DNA of 64,000 nucleotides from Holophagaceae bacterium (lineage in GTDB: Bacteria; Acidobacteriota; Holophagae; Holophagales; Holophagaceae), in the NCBI GenBank assembly GCA_021286765.1, contig JAJTBS010000001.1:248001-312000 (forward strand), written 5' to 3'. Below are positions 8,263 through 16,592 of the stretch, one piece after another (the first letter of the stretch is position 1; the number at the start of each line of letters is the position of its first letter). The position numbers and the translations under genes were made by a program. The notes beneath the pieces are model-generated. The model saw only the letters and a list, made by a program, of their open reading frames with translations. It had not been told where the DNA came from and ran no database searches.

Positions 8263-8282
8263 GGGATGTCCGGGGAGGTCCC

Positions 8283-9428
8283 TCAGTCTAGCAAGGCTGA
8301 CGCCAGGTCCCGCGAACTGTGACCAAAGGCGAGAAGCATGTCCGCTTGGGACCACGCCGCCATGCGGCTCCGCCACCGCGCCATGAAGGCGGCGCGGTCC
8401 TGGGCAAGGGGGCGCCTGGGATCCCGTCCCGCCCGCTCCCATGCCCGGGTGGGCGTCTCGGCCAGCCACAGCGCGGCGAAGCCGCTGGCGGCCACGGCCC
8501 GGCGACTGGTTTCGGCCTCCCAGGCGCCCCCGCCCAGAGCCACCACCGCCGGTGCCGCCAGGAGGCCCGGGAGCAGCTCCGACTCCAGGGTCCGGAAGGC
8601 CGCTTCGCCGTGGGTTGCGAAGAGCTCCGCCACCAGGCATCCGGCGTGGCCCTCGATGACCTCGTCCAGATCATGGAAGGGCAGGGCCATGCGGAAGGCG
8701 AGCTGCCGGCCCAGGGAGGTCTTTCCGCCCCCGCTGCCGCCCAGCAGCACCAGGCCCTGGCCGGGGCGGAAGGGGGGACGGACCCGCCAGCGCTCCCGCT
8801 GGACCGCCCAGCCGAGGGCCGAGGGGTCTGCCGTGCGGTGGACCTCGCCCACCATGGCCAGGGACTCGGCGCCCGCCTCGAAGCAGGGCCGGGCGTCCGC
8901 GAGGGTGAGGCCGCCGATGGCGATGGGGGCGAAGCCCCGGGCGCGGAGGGCCGCGCAGCCCGCCCGCAGCCCCTCCAAGCCGATGGGTTCGGCATGGTCG
9001 GCCTTGGAGGGGGTGCCCCGGAAGGGGCCGACCCCGGCATGGTCGCAAGTGCCATCCAGCTCGTTCCACTCGGCCGTCGCGTGGGTGGAGGCGCCGAAAT
9101 GCAGTCCGGCCAGCCCCGGCAGCGCCCGAGCCTCCCCGGCGGGCAGGTCCTCCTGGCCCAGGTGGAGGCCCCAGGGCGCGAGGCCTTCCCGGGCGGCGAG
9201 GATGGCCAGGTCCGCCCGGTCGTTCACGCAGATGAAGGGCCAGCCCCCGTTGGCCGCGGCCTCCGCCAGGGCCGTGCGCAACTCCCTCCATTGGGTCTGC
9301 GGATCCAGCGGCTTCCCCCGGAACTGGACCAGGGGAAAGCCCGCCTCGCCCAGCCGCCGGATCTGCTCGGACAGGGGCTCGGGCCGCGTGGCGTCGGTGA
9401 TGGGATAGAGGGGCGGGAGGCGGAGCAT
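8283..9428 (-). CDS. Fusion of thiamine-phosphate synthase-like (ThiE) and shikimate kinase-like (AroK) domains
   Basis: A 381-residue protein with two enzyme domains. Residues 5-205 are ThiE/TenI-like: LYPITD, VQFRGK (35-39), VNDRADLA (68-75), GLHLGQEDLP (87-96), GASTH (112-116), GVGPFRGTPSK (132-142) and IGGL (171-174). Residues 224-381 are shikimate-kinase-like: P-loop LGGSGGGKTSLG (229-240), FHDLDEVIE (251-259), HGEAAFRTLE (273-282), VVALGGGAW (295-303) and RRPLA (338-342). Both sets of motifs look intact, so both activities are plausible: joining of HMP-PP and thiazole phosphate, and phosphorylation of shikimate. No frameshift separates them. It heads a three-gene operon. AroB is encoded separately at 15543. 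Confidence 0.88.
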   Translation of the reverse strand: MLRLPPLYPITDATRPEPLSEQIRRLGEAGFPLVQFRGKPLDPQTQWRELRTALAEAAANGGWPFICVNDRADLAILAAREGLAPWGLHLGQEDLPAGEARALPGLAGLHFGASTHATAEWNELDGTCDHAGVGPFRGTPSKADHAEPIGLEGLRAGCAALRARGFAPIAIGGLTLADARPCFEAGAESLAMVGEVHRTADPSALGWAVQRERWRVRPPFRPGQGLVLLGGSGGGKTSLGRQLAFRMALPFHDLDEVIEGHAGCLVAELFATHGEAAFRTLESELLPGLLAAPAVVALGGGAWEAETSRRAVAASGFAALWLAETPTRAWERAGRDPRRPLAQDRAAFMARWRSRMAAWSQADMLLAFGHSSRDLASALLD

Positions 9429-9577
9429 GGCTCCAGTCTGCCAGCCCGGGGCCGCGGGCCGGGCCCCCTTGTCACGCCTGCGGATGCGCTACCAAGCTGG
9501 CCGTCGGCACCCATGCCCTCGAGGCATCCGGGCAGTCGCCCGCTGAGGGTCCGCGGCTGCGCTTCGCGCGCCACCAG

Positions 9578-9973
9578 GTGGCGAACCTCGTCGGGTTCCT
9601 GGGCTCGGAACTGCCCGAGGTGACCTGTACCGGCGTCATCGAGAAGGCGGGCCGGGAATGCGCCAAGCTGAGCCAGTTCCACACCCGGTTCTGGCATGAT
9701 CCCGAATGCTATTTTTCCGCAGGCAAGAAGCACTGGGGCACCGATTTCGCGAGAGACCGATCCGCGGGGATCATCACGGTGACCGTAGCGGAAGGTCTCT
9801 GCGGCTGTCCCCTGGTGGACGCGAAGCGGACGCCTGCCCTGTGGTGCAACCGCTCCGTCCGGTACCAGAAGGAGAACTCCGAGCCGGTCTCCGGCCGTCC
9901 CGTGAAGGCCCTCCTGCTGGCCCAGATTCTCACCAGCAGCAAGCCCTGCGTCTTCGAGGTAACGCTCTGCTGA
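9578..9973 (+). CDS. Cys-rich protein, probably 5'-truncated or decayed gene
   Basis: The frame gives 131 residues from GTG 9578, but protein-like sequence continues upstream (for example VGTHALEASG near 9503) to about 9422 with no ATG, GTG or TTG. Eight or so cysteines are spread through it, including CTGVIEKAGREC, GLCGCPL and a C-terminal PCVFEVTLC. The ending GRPVKALLLAQIL resembles small Cys-containing sensor-like domains, but I do not recognise the family firmly. No ribosome site precedes the GTG. It may be the C-terminal remainder of a longer gene whose start has been lost. Confidence 0.45.
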   Translation: MANLVGFLGSELPEVTCTGVIEKAGRECAKLSQFHTRFWHDPECYFSAGKKHWGTDFARDRSAGIITVTVAEGLCGCPLVDAKRTPALWCNRSVRYQKENSEPVSGRPVKALLLAQILTSSKPCVFEVTLC

Positions 9974-10119
9974 GGTCCGACGGACTCACATGCCCATCCT
10001 TCGAGGAACCAGGGCCATCCCGGAGTGATGGGGTGGCCTGGTTCCGATGACTGATTGACCATTGAACCTGGGTGACACCCAGGAATGGGCCACGAAGGTC
10101 CGATGAATGATGAAGCGCG

Positions 10120-11754
10120 CTATCGGAGCGAGCTTGGTGCGCCTGCTTCCGCGGCCCTGGGAGCAGCGGGGACTTCCTTGGCGATTTCTCCCAGCGCGGG
10201 GGGCTGAGGCTGATCGCCGAGGGGCACGAGGCGCTGGGCGAGGGGCCTGCCAAGGAGCGGCTGGACGGTCAGATCCGGGTAGACCACCGACCACATCCCG
10301 ACGGTGGGCTCAATGCATGGGTCAGCCCGGTTCGGATTGGGCGCCCAGGGGCTCCAGGTCAGGGATTCCTTCGGTGCCTTGTCGACATACTCCGCAGGGA
10401 ACCAGGTTAGCCGGGGACCACCCATCGTCTTGGCAGTCCAGGCTTCGCGGCCTCCGGCCACATAGGGAACCCGGGTCGCAGCAAGGGGGCCGAGGTGCAG
10501 CAAGGAGGTCCAGTACACCTCATCGAGGACGGCCCCAGTCTGGGCGTTCAGCACGTAGCGGAAGGGCAGGCTGGGAGCGGAGCGCTGGACCAGCAGGTAG
10601 AACTTCTCAGGCGTCTCGCCCACGACCAGTCCCATCTGGCATTTGCCGATCTTGGTGGCCCAGGCCACCCTCCCGTCTATGCCGACCTTGGACACCGTGT
10701 CTTCACCGAAGGTCGCGTGCCGGTAGGTCAGGAAGAACTTCGGATCCGAAGTGGCCAGCAGGAGGTCGTTCTTGATCTCGTGATGGGCCACCCATTCCGC
10801 TTGGTCCTTGTTGAGCTCCATCCGGTGAACCTTTTTCCCGTCGGTCGCCAGAAGCGACTTCGAGTCCTGGAAGACCACCCTGGGGAAGGTGCTCATGCCA
10901 TTGCGTTCGGCGACCGAGATGCCGCCGTCCGGTTCCACCATGGCGATCGCGTCGCCAAAGACGAACCCGAGGTGCCCTTCGGGCCCTCTCCAGGCCCGCT
11001 CCCCCGGCCGCCCTGGGGTAAAGCTGATCCAGACGGGTGTGAGCGTCCGCGCTTGGGCATCCACCTTGGCGAGGATCCCCCCGGCATGGAGGAGAAACAC
11101 GCGGTCCTTCAGGTGGAACAGCTGGACCCCGGCGCCGGCGGCCTGAATATCCGACACCAGATCCCTGCGTCCCATCCCCTTCAGGCCGGGGGCGGTGTTC
11201 CAGGCGGCGGTGGCCTCCTTGAGGGATTGGGCGTTCCAGAGCACCTCGGATTTGCCCGTCTCGCGATCCCAGAGGGAGAGATCCACGAGGGTGTACTGCA
11301 TGGGCGGCCCGGTGATGCCCGCGGCGATGGCGTTCCCGATGGCGTTGCCCAGGGCCACGGCCAGGATGCCGGCTCCGGGGACCATAACGACTGTCGGCGC
11401 CGCCTGGACGACCTGGGTCTTGAAGGAGAAGAACAGGACCGCCTTGCCATCGGGCGTGGCAGCGAAGGTTCCGAATTCATTCGCCTGGCTGGTGGTGGCC
11501 ACCGGGGGGTCCCCAGGGCCGGACGCAATGACCGTTTCCTTGCCATCGGCCTCACGGAAAATCAGGGAACTGGGAATTTTCTCCACCTTCCGGGTGGAGA
11601 AGACGGCGGACCCGAGGGCCGGATGGGCCTCGATCTTCGCCGGCTTCCCGCTGGGGCTGTCGGGCTTGGGTGTCGGATCGGGGGCTGTCTGCGCCACCAG
11701 GAGGGTGCCAGAGAAGGAGAGCATCCAGAGAAGTCTTCGCATGCGGTTATCCAT
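10120..11754 (-). CDS. Large secreted protein, function unknown
   Basis: A 544-residue protein with an N-terminal signal peptide (MRRLLWMLSFSGTLLVAQT). ATG 11742 is an alternative start to ATG 11754. A Pro/Lys/Ser linker follows. The body alternates short strands with phrases such as ATPDGKAVLFFSF, VDLSLWDRETG and SKVGIDGRVAWA, which suggests repeated beta-propeller-like blades. A Gly/Ala-rich hydrophobic segment near residues 115-145 could be membrane-active. No catalytic motif is seen. It stands alone between a decayed gene and the ABC exporter. Confidence 0.7.
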   Translation of the reverse strand: MDNRMRRLLWMLSFSGTLLVAQTAPDPTPKPDSPSGKPAKIEAHPALGSAVFSTRKVEKIPSSLIFREADGKETVIASGPGDPPVATTSQANEFGTFAATPDGKAVLFFSFKTQVVQAAPTVVMVPGAGILAVALGNAIGNAIAAGITGPPMQYTLVDLSLWDRETGKSEVLWNAQSLKEATAAWNTAPGLKGMGRRDLVSDIQAAGAGVQLFHLKDRVFLLHAGGILAKVDAQARTLTPVWISFTPGRPGERAWRGPEGHLGFVFGDAIAMVEPDGGISVAERNGMSTFPRVVFQDSKSLLATDGKKVHRMELNKDQAEWVAHHEIKNDLLLATSDPKFFLTYRHATFGEDTVSKVGIDGRVAWATKIGKCQMGLVVGETPEKFYLLVQRSAPSLPFRYVLNAQTGAVLDEVYWTSLLHLGPLAATRVPYVAGGREAWTAKTMGGPRLTWFPAEYVDKAPKESLTWSPWAPNPNRADPCIEPTVGMWSVVYPDLTVQPLLGRPLAQRLVPLGDQPQPPALGEIAKEVPAAPRAAEAGAPSSLR

Positions 11755-11877
11755 AGAAGATGCATTTGGCTACAAAACTGCTGAGAAGGCTCTTAGGCTA
11801 CCAGCACCCGGCCGGAAGGGCTGGGAATTCGCATTCAGAGGCGATGCCTGCGCGATCCTGGCGACCAGGCGCTGGGC

Positions 11878-13665
11878 TCAGGCTGCCTCCCCCTCCGCGA
11901 ACTGCAGCCGCACCAGCTTGGCGTAGACGCCGTCCTGGGCGATGAGGCCGTCGTGGGTGCCGCGCTCGACGAGGGCGCCCTGGTCCATGACCCAGATCTC
12001 GTCCGCATCGCGGATGGTGGAGAGGCGGTGGGCGATGGTGAAGGTGGTGAGGCGGTGGCTCACGCGCTCGATGACGGTCTGGATCTTGGATTCCGTCTCG
12101 GAGTCGATGTTGGCGGTGGCCTCGTCCAGCAGCAGCACGGCGGGCTCCAGGTAGAGCATCCGCGCGAAGGCCAGCAGCTGCCTTTCGCCGGCGCTGAGTT
12201 TCTGGCCCCGCTCGCCCACCTGGGTGTCCAGGCCCTGGGGCAGGCGGTCCACCAGATCCTTCAGCTGGCTCTGCTCCAGCACCGAGGCGAGCCGGCCTTC
12301 GTCCAGGAGGCGGTCCAGCACGATGTTGTCGCGCAGGGTGCCGGAGAAGACGAAGACGTCCTGGAGCACCAGGCCGAAGAGGCCGCGGAGGCTGCGCAGG
12401 GTGAGGTGGCGGGCGTCCACGCCGTCCACGGTGATGCGGCCCTCGCTCACATCGTAGAAGCGCATGAGCAGGTTGATCAGTGTGCTCTTGCCGGCGCCCG
12501 TGTGGCCCACCACGGCCACGCGGTGGCCCTTGGGGATGCCGCCGCTGAGGTCCCGCACCACCTTCCGGCCACCTTCCTCGTAGGCGAAGGTCACGCCTTC
12601 GAGCCGGATCTCCCGGGTGAAGCTGGCGGCCTTGGCGCCAGGGAGCTCGGGGATCTCCTCCCGGTTGTCCAGCAGGCGGAAGATGCGCTCACTGGAAGCC
12701 AGGGCGGTCTGCATCACGTTGTAGCGCTCGGCCAGCTCGCGGATCGGGCGGAAAAAGCGGCTGGATTGCTGGATGAAGGCCAGCAGCAGGCCCCAGGTGA
12801 TGGCCCCGGCCTTGAGCTTGATGCCGGCGTAGAAGATCAGCGCCGCCAGGGTGCCCGAGGTGATGAACTCCACCACGGGGAAGAACACCGCGTAGGCGAA
12901 GATGGTGCGGAGGAAGGCCTGGAAGTAGTCCTCGTTGAGGACCTTGAACTGCTGGTCGCTGCGGGTCTCCTGGCCGTTGATCTGCACGAGCCCCATGCCC
13001 GAGATCTGCTCCTGGAGAAAGGCGTTGATGGCGGCGTAGCGGCGCTGGGTCTCGCGGAAGGCCTCGCCTGCGCGCCGGCGGAAGAACTCGGTGGCCACCA
13101 GCAGGAAGGGCAGGATCACCAGGGCCACCATGGCCATGCCTGCGTGGGTCCAGAACATCCAGGCCACGATGGCCAGCAGGGAGAGCGCGTCTCCCACGAT
13201 GGCCACGAAGCCCGAGGCGAACATCTCGTTCAGGTTCTGCACGTCGCTGGTCACGCGGGTCATGAGGCGGCCCACGGGGTTGCGGTGGAAGAAGTCCGTG
13301 CTGCGGCCCATGAGGTGCCCGAAGAGCTGGACGCGGAGTTCGAGCATGGCCTTCTGGCCCACCTTGGCCAGCATGAAGTAGCGGGCGAAGCTCACGAGGA
13401 ACCCAGCGATGAGCACGCCGAAGAAACCGGCCACCATGGGGCCGGCCCCCCTCAGGCTGCCTTCGCCCATGAACCGGTTGATCAGGCGCAGGGTCAGCTC
13501 CGAGGGCAGCACCTCCAGGAAGGCGCCCAGGGCCATGAGGACCAGCAGCAGGAGCAGGGCAGCCCACTGGGGCTTCAGGTAGCTGGCCAGGCGCCAGAGC
13601 AGCGCGTGGCGCATGGGGCGATCATCGGTGCGATCGGACTGGAAGAAGGCTCCCTGTTCGGACAT
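11878..13665 (-). CDS. ABC exporter, fused membrane and ATPase domains (MsbA/MdlB-like)
   Basis: A 595-residue half-transporter. Residues 30-320 carry about six membrane helices. The nucleotide-binding domain shows Walker A GHTGAGKSTL, Q-loop VLQDVFVF, signature LSAGERQLLAFAR, Walker B VLLLDEATANID and H-loop IAHRLST, all canonical. Such proteins form dimers that export lipids, drugs or peptides. The ATG at 13665 is chosen because an open frame extending far upstream overlaps the divergent M28 peptidase on the other strand and reads as shadow. It is monocistronic. LPS-core lipid flipping is possible but not shown. Confidence 0.93.
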   Translation of the reverse strand: MSEQGAFFQSDRTDDRPMRHALLWRLASYLKPQWAALLLLLVLMALGAFLEVLPSELTLRLINRFMGEGSLRGAGPMVAGFFGVLIAGFLVSFARYFMLAKVGQKAMLELRVQLFGHLMGRSTDFFHRNPVGRLMTRVTSDVQNLNEMFASGFVAIVGDALSLLAIVAWMFWTHAGMAMVALVILPFLLVATEFFRRRAGEAFRETQRRYAAINAFLQEQISGMGLVQINGQETRSDQQFKVLNEDYFQAFLRTIFAYAVFFPVVEFITSGTLAALIFYAGIKLKAGAITWGLLLAFIQQSSRFFRPIRELAERYNVMQTALASSERIFRLLDNREEIPELPGAKAASFTREIRLEGVTFAYEEGGRKVVRDLSGGIPKGHRVAVVGHTGAGKSTLINLLMRFYDVSEGRITVDGVDARHLTLRSLRGLFGLVLQDVFVFSGTLRDNIVLDRLLDEGRLASVLEQSQLKDLVDRLPQGLDTQVGERGQKLSAGERQLLAFARMLYLEPAVLLLDEATANIDSETESKIQTVIERVSHRLTTFTIAHRLSTIRDADEIWVMDQGALVERGTHDGLIAQDGVYAKLVRLQFAEGEAA

Positions 13666-13782
13666 GGGCCCATTGTCCCACAGGACGTGGAGAATCCCGC
13701 GCCTACCCTGCTTCTGGCCCAGCGCCGAGCCAAGGAACGGTCGCCGGGGCTCATGTAAACTGGAAGATCCCCCGGAGCCACG

Positions 13783-15546
13783 ATGAACACCTGGACGCCC
13801 GTTTTCATTGCCGCCACCCTCGTGGCCCAAGCTCAGGCGCCCGCCTCCAAGGCCGACGCGGCCCTGGAGAAGCGGCTGCGGCGGGATGTGACCTTTCTGG
13901 CCTCGCCGGAGCTGAAGGGCCGCGGCAACGGCTACCCCGAGCTCGACCGGGCCGCCCGGCGCATCGAGGGCGAGCTCCGGGCCCTGGGCCTCAAGACCCA
14001 GATCCAGCGCTTTCCCTTCATTGCCAAGGTGGTGCGAGAGCGCCAGGAAGCCACGCTCCTCCAGGGCGCCGTCTCCCGGCCCCTGGTGTGGGGGAAGGAC
14101 CTGGAAGCCCTGGGCCTCAGCGGGGATGCCAGCTTCCGTGGCAGGTCCCTGGCCTTCCTGGGGTATGGCGTGCAGGTTCCGGGCGGTTACGACGACCTGG
14201 CCGGCATCGAGTTGAAGGACCGTGTCGTGGTGATCTCCCGCTCGGTGCCAGACCTCGACGCCTTCGCCCACCTGCCCCGCGGTGAGCGGGGTCTGCTGGC
14301 CCGCCTGAAGAAGCTGGAGACCGCCAAGGTGGCCGGCGTCATCGTGCTCGAAGAGAACGGCCTCAGGCCCCTGCAGCGCGAAGAGGGCCCAGTGAAGGTG
14401 GAGATCCCAGTGCTGGGCATGACCAGCGACGCCCTGGGCGGCGCCTGCGGCGACCTGGCGGCCCGGTTCAAGAGCATCAAGGAGACCGGGAAGCCTGCCA
14501 GCCAGGACTTCGCGGCCGCGCCGTCCGTGGCGCTGAACCTGGAGTTGAAGCTGCGCCGCGAAGAGGCACAGGTGCCCAATGTGGTGGCTGTGATCCCCGG
14601 CCGGGATCCCAAGCTCCGGAAGGAATACATCGCCCTGGGCGCGCACATGGACCACCTGGGCATGGGCGAACGCCACAGCATGGGCGGCGCCGAGGCCCGC
14701 GGCCAGGTGCATCCCGGTGCCGACGACAACGCCTCCGGCACGGCCATGGTGGTGGAGCTGGCCCGGGCGCTGAAGCAGGCACGGCCCAAGCGCTCCATCC
14801 TGCTGCTGCACTTCGGCGGCGAGGAGGAGGGCCTGCTGGGCTCCCAGTACTGGGTGCAGCACCCGACGCTTCCGATCGAGTCGGTGAAGTTCATGCTCAA
14901 CTTCGACATGGTGGGCCGCCTCGACCTCAAGGCGCCCAAGCTGATGATGGGGGGCCTGGGGGCCCCGAAAGCGGCGGTGGAAGCGGCCCAGAAATTCGTG
15001 CCGAAAGACTTCGCCGTCAGCGCGGATGTGGGCGCCAGCGTGGGCGGCTCCGACCACATGAGCTTCTCCCAGGCCAAGATCCCGACCTTCTTCTTCTTCA
15101 CGGGCATCCACGGGGAGTATCACCGCCCGACCGACACCGCGGACCGCATCAACTTCCCCGGCATGGTGAAGCTGGTGGCCTTCGGCAAGGCCGTGGCGCT
15201 GGATCTGGCCAACGCGGACACGCTGCCGGCCTTCGATCCCGAGACCGCCAAGCTGCCCTCGCGCGGCGACGGCGGGCCCATGCGCGTCGCCTTCGGCACC
15301 ATACCTGACTACGCCGACAACCCCAAGGGCTTCCGCATCAACGGCGTCTCCAAGGGCGGCACCGCCGAGGCCATCGGCCTTCAGGTCGGCGACATCCTCA
15401 CCCATTTCGGCGACAAGCCCGTGAAGAACGTCTACGACTTCATGGGGGCGCTCGGCGCCTTCAAGCCCGGCGACAAGGTCCTGATCCAGTGGCTGCGCGG
15501 CGACCAGCCCATGAAGGCCGAGGCGACGCTGAAGGGCCGCCCGTGA
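13783..15546 (+). CDS. M28-family metallopeptidase with C-terminal PDZ domain, secreted
   Basis: A 587-residue protein with an N-terminal signal peptide ending near AQAQA. An inserted protease-associated-like region lies around residues 100-230. The M28 zinc site is visible: GAHMDHLG, HPGADDNASG, HFGGEEEGLLGS, FDMVGR and, near the end of the domain, GIHGEYHRPTD. This gives the usual H-D-E-D-H ligands for two zinc ions. The last 90 residues form a PDZ domain (GTAEAIGLQVGDILTHFGDK). It is likely an aminopeptidase acting in the periplasm. Its stop overlaps the AroB start by three bases. Confidence 0.92.
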   Translation: MNTWTPVFIAATLVAQAQAPASKADAALEKRLRRDVTFLASPELKGRGNGYPELDRAARRIEGELRALGLKTQIQRFPFIAKVVRERQEATLLQGAVSRPLVWGKDLEALGLSGDASFRGRSLAFLGYGVQVPGGYDDLAGIELKDRVVVISRSVPDLDAFAHLPRGERGLLARLKKLETAKVAGVIVLEENGLRPLQREEGPVKVEIPVLGMTSDALGGACGDLAARFKSIKETGKPASQDFAAAPSVALNLELKLRREEAQVPNVVAVIPGRDPKLRKEYIALGAHMDHLGMGERHSMGGAEARGQVHPGADDNASGTAMVVELARALKQARPKRSILLLHFGGEEEGLLGSQYWVQHPTLPIESVKFMLNFDMVGRLDLKAPKLMMGGLGAPKAAVEAAQKFVPKDFAVSADVGASVGGSDHMSFSQAKIPTFFFFTGIHGEYHRPTDTADRINFPGMVKLVAFGKAVALDLANADTLPAFDPETAKLPSRGDGGPMRVAFGTIPDYADNPKGFRINGVSKGGTAEAIGLQVGDILTHFGDKPVKNVYDFMGALGAFKPGDKVLIQWLRGDQPMKAEATLKGRP

Positions 15547-16592
15547 GGCTGGCCACGCCGTCCGGATTCGCCACGGAAGTCTTCCTCCTGGAGGCCCCCG
15601 ACCGGGAGCTCCTCCCGGAAGGGGCCTGGACCCTGGTGGGCGACCGGCGGCTGCGCGAAGCCTGGACCCGCGCGGGCATGCCCGAGCCGGAGCATGCCCT
15701 GTGGGTCTCGGTGCCGGAGGAGGAGAAGAAGCTGCGCACGGTGATCCCCTGGCTGGAGCACTGGGCCCAGATTCCGCTGCACCGGGATGCCACCGTGGTG
15801 GCCCTGGGCGGCGGGGTGCTGTCGGATCTGACCGGCCTGGCGGCGGCGCTCTTTCTGCGCGGCATCGCCTGGCAGGTCTGGCCCACCACCCTGCTGGCCA
15901 TGGCCGATGCCGCGCTGGGCGGGAAGACCGCGGCCGATCTTGCGGCGGGCAAGAACCTGGTGGGGGCCTTCCACGCGCCGCGCCGCCTGGTGGCCTGCAC
16001 GGACCTGCTGGCCGGGCTCCCGGAGCGGCACCTGCAGAACGGGCTCTGGGAACTGGTGAAGACGGCCCTGATCCTGGGCGAGATGGCCTGGGCGCAGGAG
16101 ATGCTCCAGGATGGACCGCTGAAGGTCGCCTGGGTGGAGCGCGCTCTGGCCTTCAAGGCCGGTGTGGTGCACCGGGATCCCCGCGAGGCCGGGGAGCGGC
16201 GCCTGCTGAACCTGGGCCACACCCTGGGCCATGCCCTGGAGGCGGCCTCCGGCTACCGCCTGCTGCACGGCGAGGCCGTGGGACTGGGCCTCCTGGCCTC
16301 CTGCCTCCTGGCGGAGGAGCAGGGCCTCAAGGCCTACCCGCCGGGCCTGATCGAGGCGCTGGTGCGTCGCCTGGCGCCGCTGGCGCCCCAGATCGCGCCC
16401 TGGGCCGACTGCCTGCCCCTGCTGGCCCGGGACAAGAAGGCGGCCCGCGCATCCGGCTCCAGCATCGAGATCCAATGCATCCTTCCGCGGCCCGGTGAAC
16501 CCGCCGTGCAGCGGGCGCTTCCTCCCGAGGCCTGGGAATCTTCCCATGCCAGGCTCCTCGCCCTGCTCCACCAGGAGTCCGCCCGTGTCTGA
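15543..16592 (+). CDS. aroB: 3-dehydroquinate synthase
   Basis: A 349-residue enzyme of the shikimate pathway that converts DAHP to 3-dehydroquinate with NAD and a metal ion. NAD-binding VALGGGVLSDLTG, the substrate-binding WPTTLLAMADAALGGKTA and the lysine region GKNLVGAFH are present. The metal ligands lie in WELVKTAL (Glu), GHTLGHALE (His) and LLHGEAVGLG (His). The GTG at 15543 overlaps the M28 stop (GTGA), which implies translational coupling. A longer frame from 15489 would overlap the peptidase further. The shikimate kinase domain is elsewhere, in the fusion at 8283-9428. Confidence 0.95.
   Translation: MRLATPSGFATEVFLLEAPDRELLPEGAWTLVGDRRLREAWTRAGMPEPEHALWVSVPEEEKKLRTVIPWLEHWAQIPLHRDATVVALGGGVLSDLTGLAAALFLRGIAWQVWPTTLLAMADAALGGKTAADLAAGKNLVGAFHAPRRLVACTDLLAGLPERHLQNGLWELVKTALILGEMAWAQEMLQDGPLKVAWVERALAFKAGVVHRDPREAGERRLLNLGHTLGHALEAASGYRLLHGEAVGLGLLASCLLAEEQGLKAYPPGLIEALVRRLAPLAPQIAPWADCLPLLARDKKAARASGSSIEIQCILPRPGEPAVQRALPPEAWESSHARLLALLHQESARV

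Noticed and set aside
6865-8322. Plus-strand frame of 485 codons
   Set aside because: It is antisense to the PilZ and metallophosphoesterase genes, which carry family motifs; composition is Gln/Gly/Val-rich shadow.
11953-13758. Plus-strand open frame of about 600 codons
   Set aside because: It is antisense to the ABC exporter, whose motifs are intact. The sequence is His/Gly/Glu-rich shadow.
13666-15405. Upstream extension of the ABC exporter frame
   Set aside because: It lies antisense to the M28 peptidase, and the natural ABC start (ATG 13665) gives the expected length and first helix.
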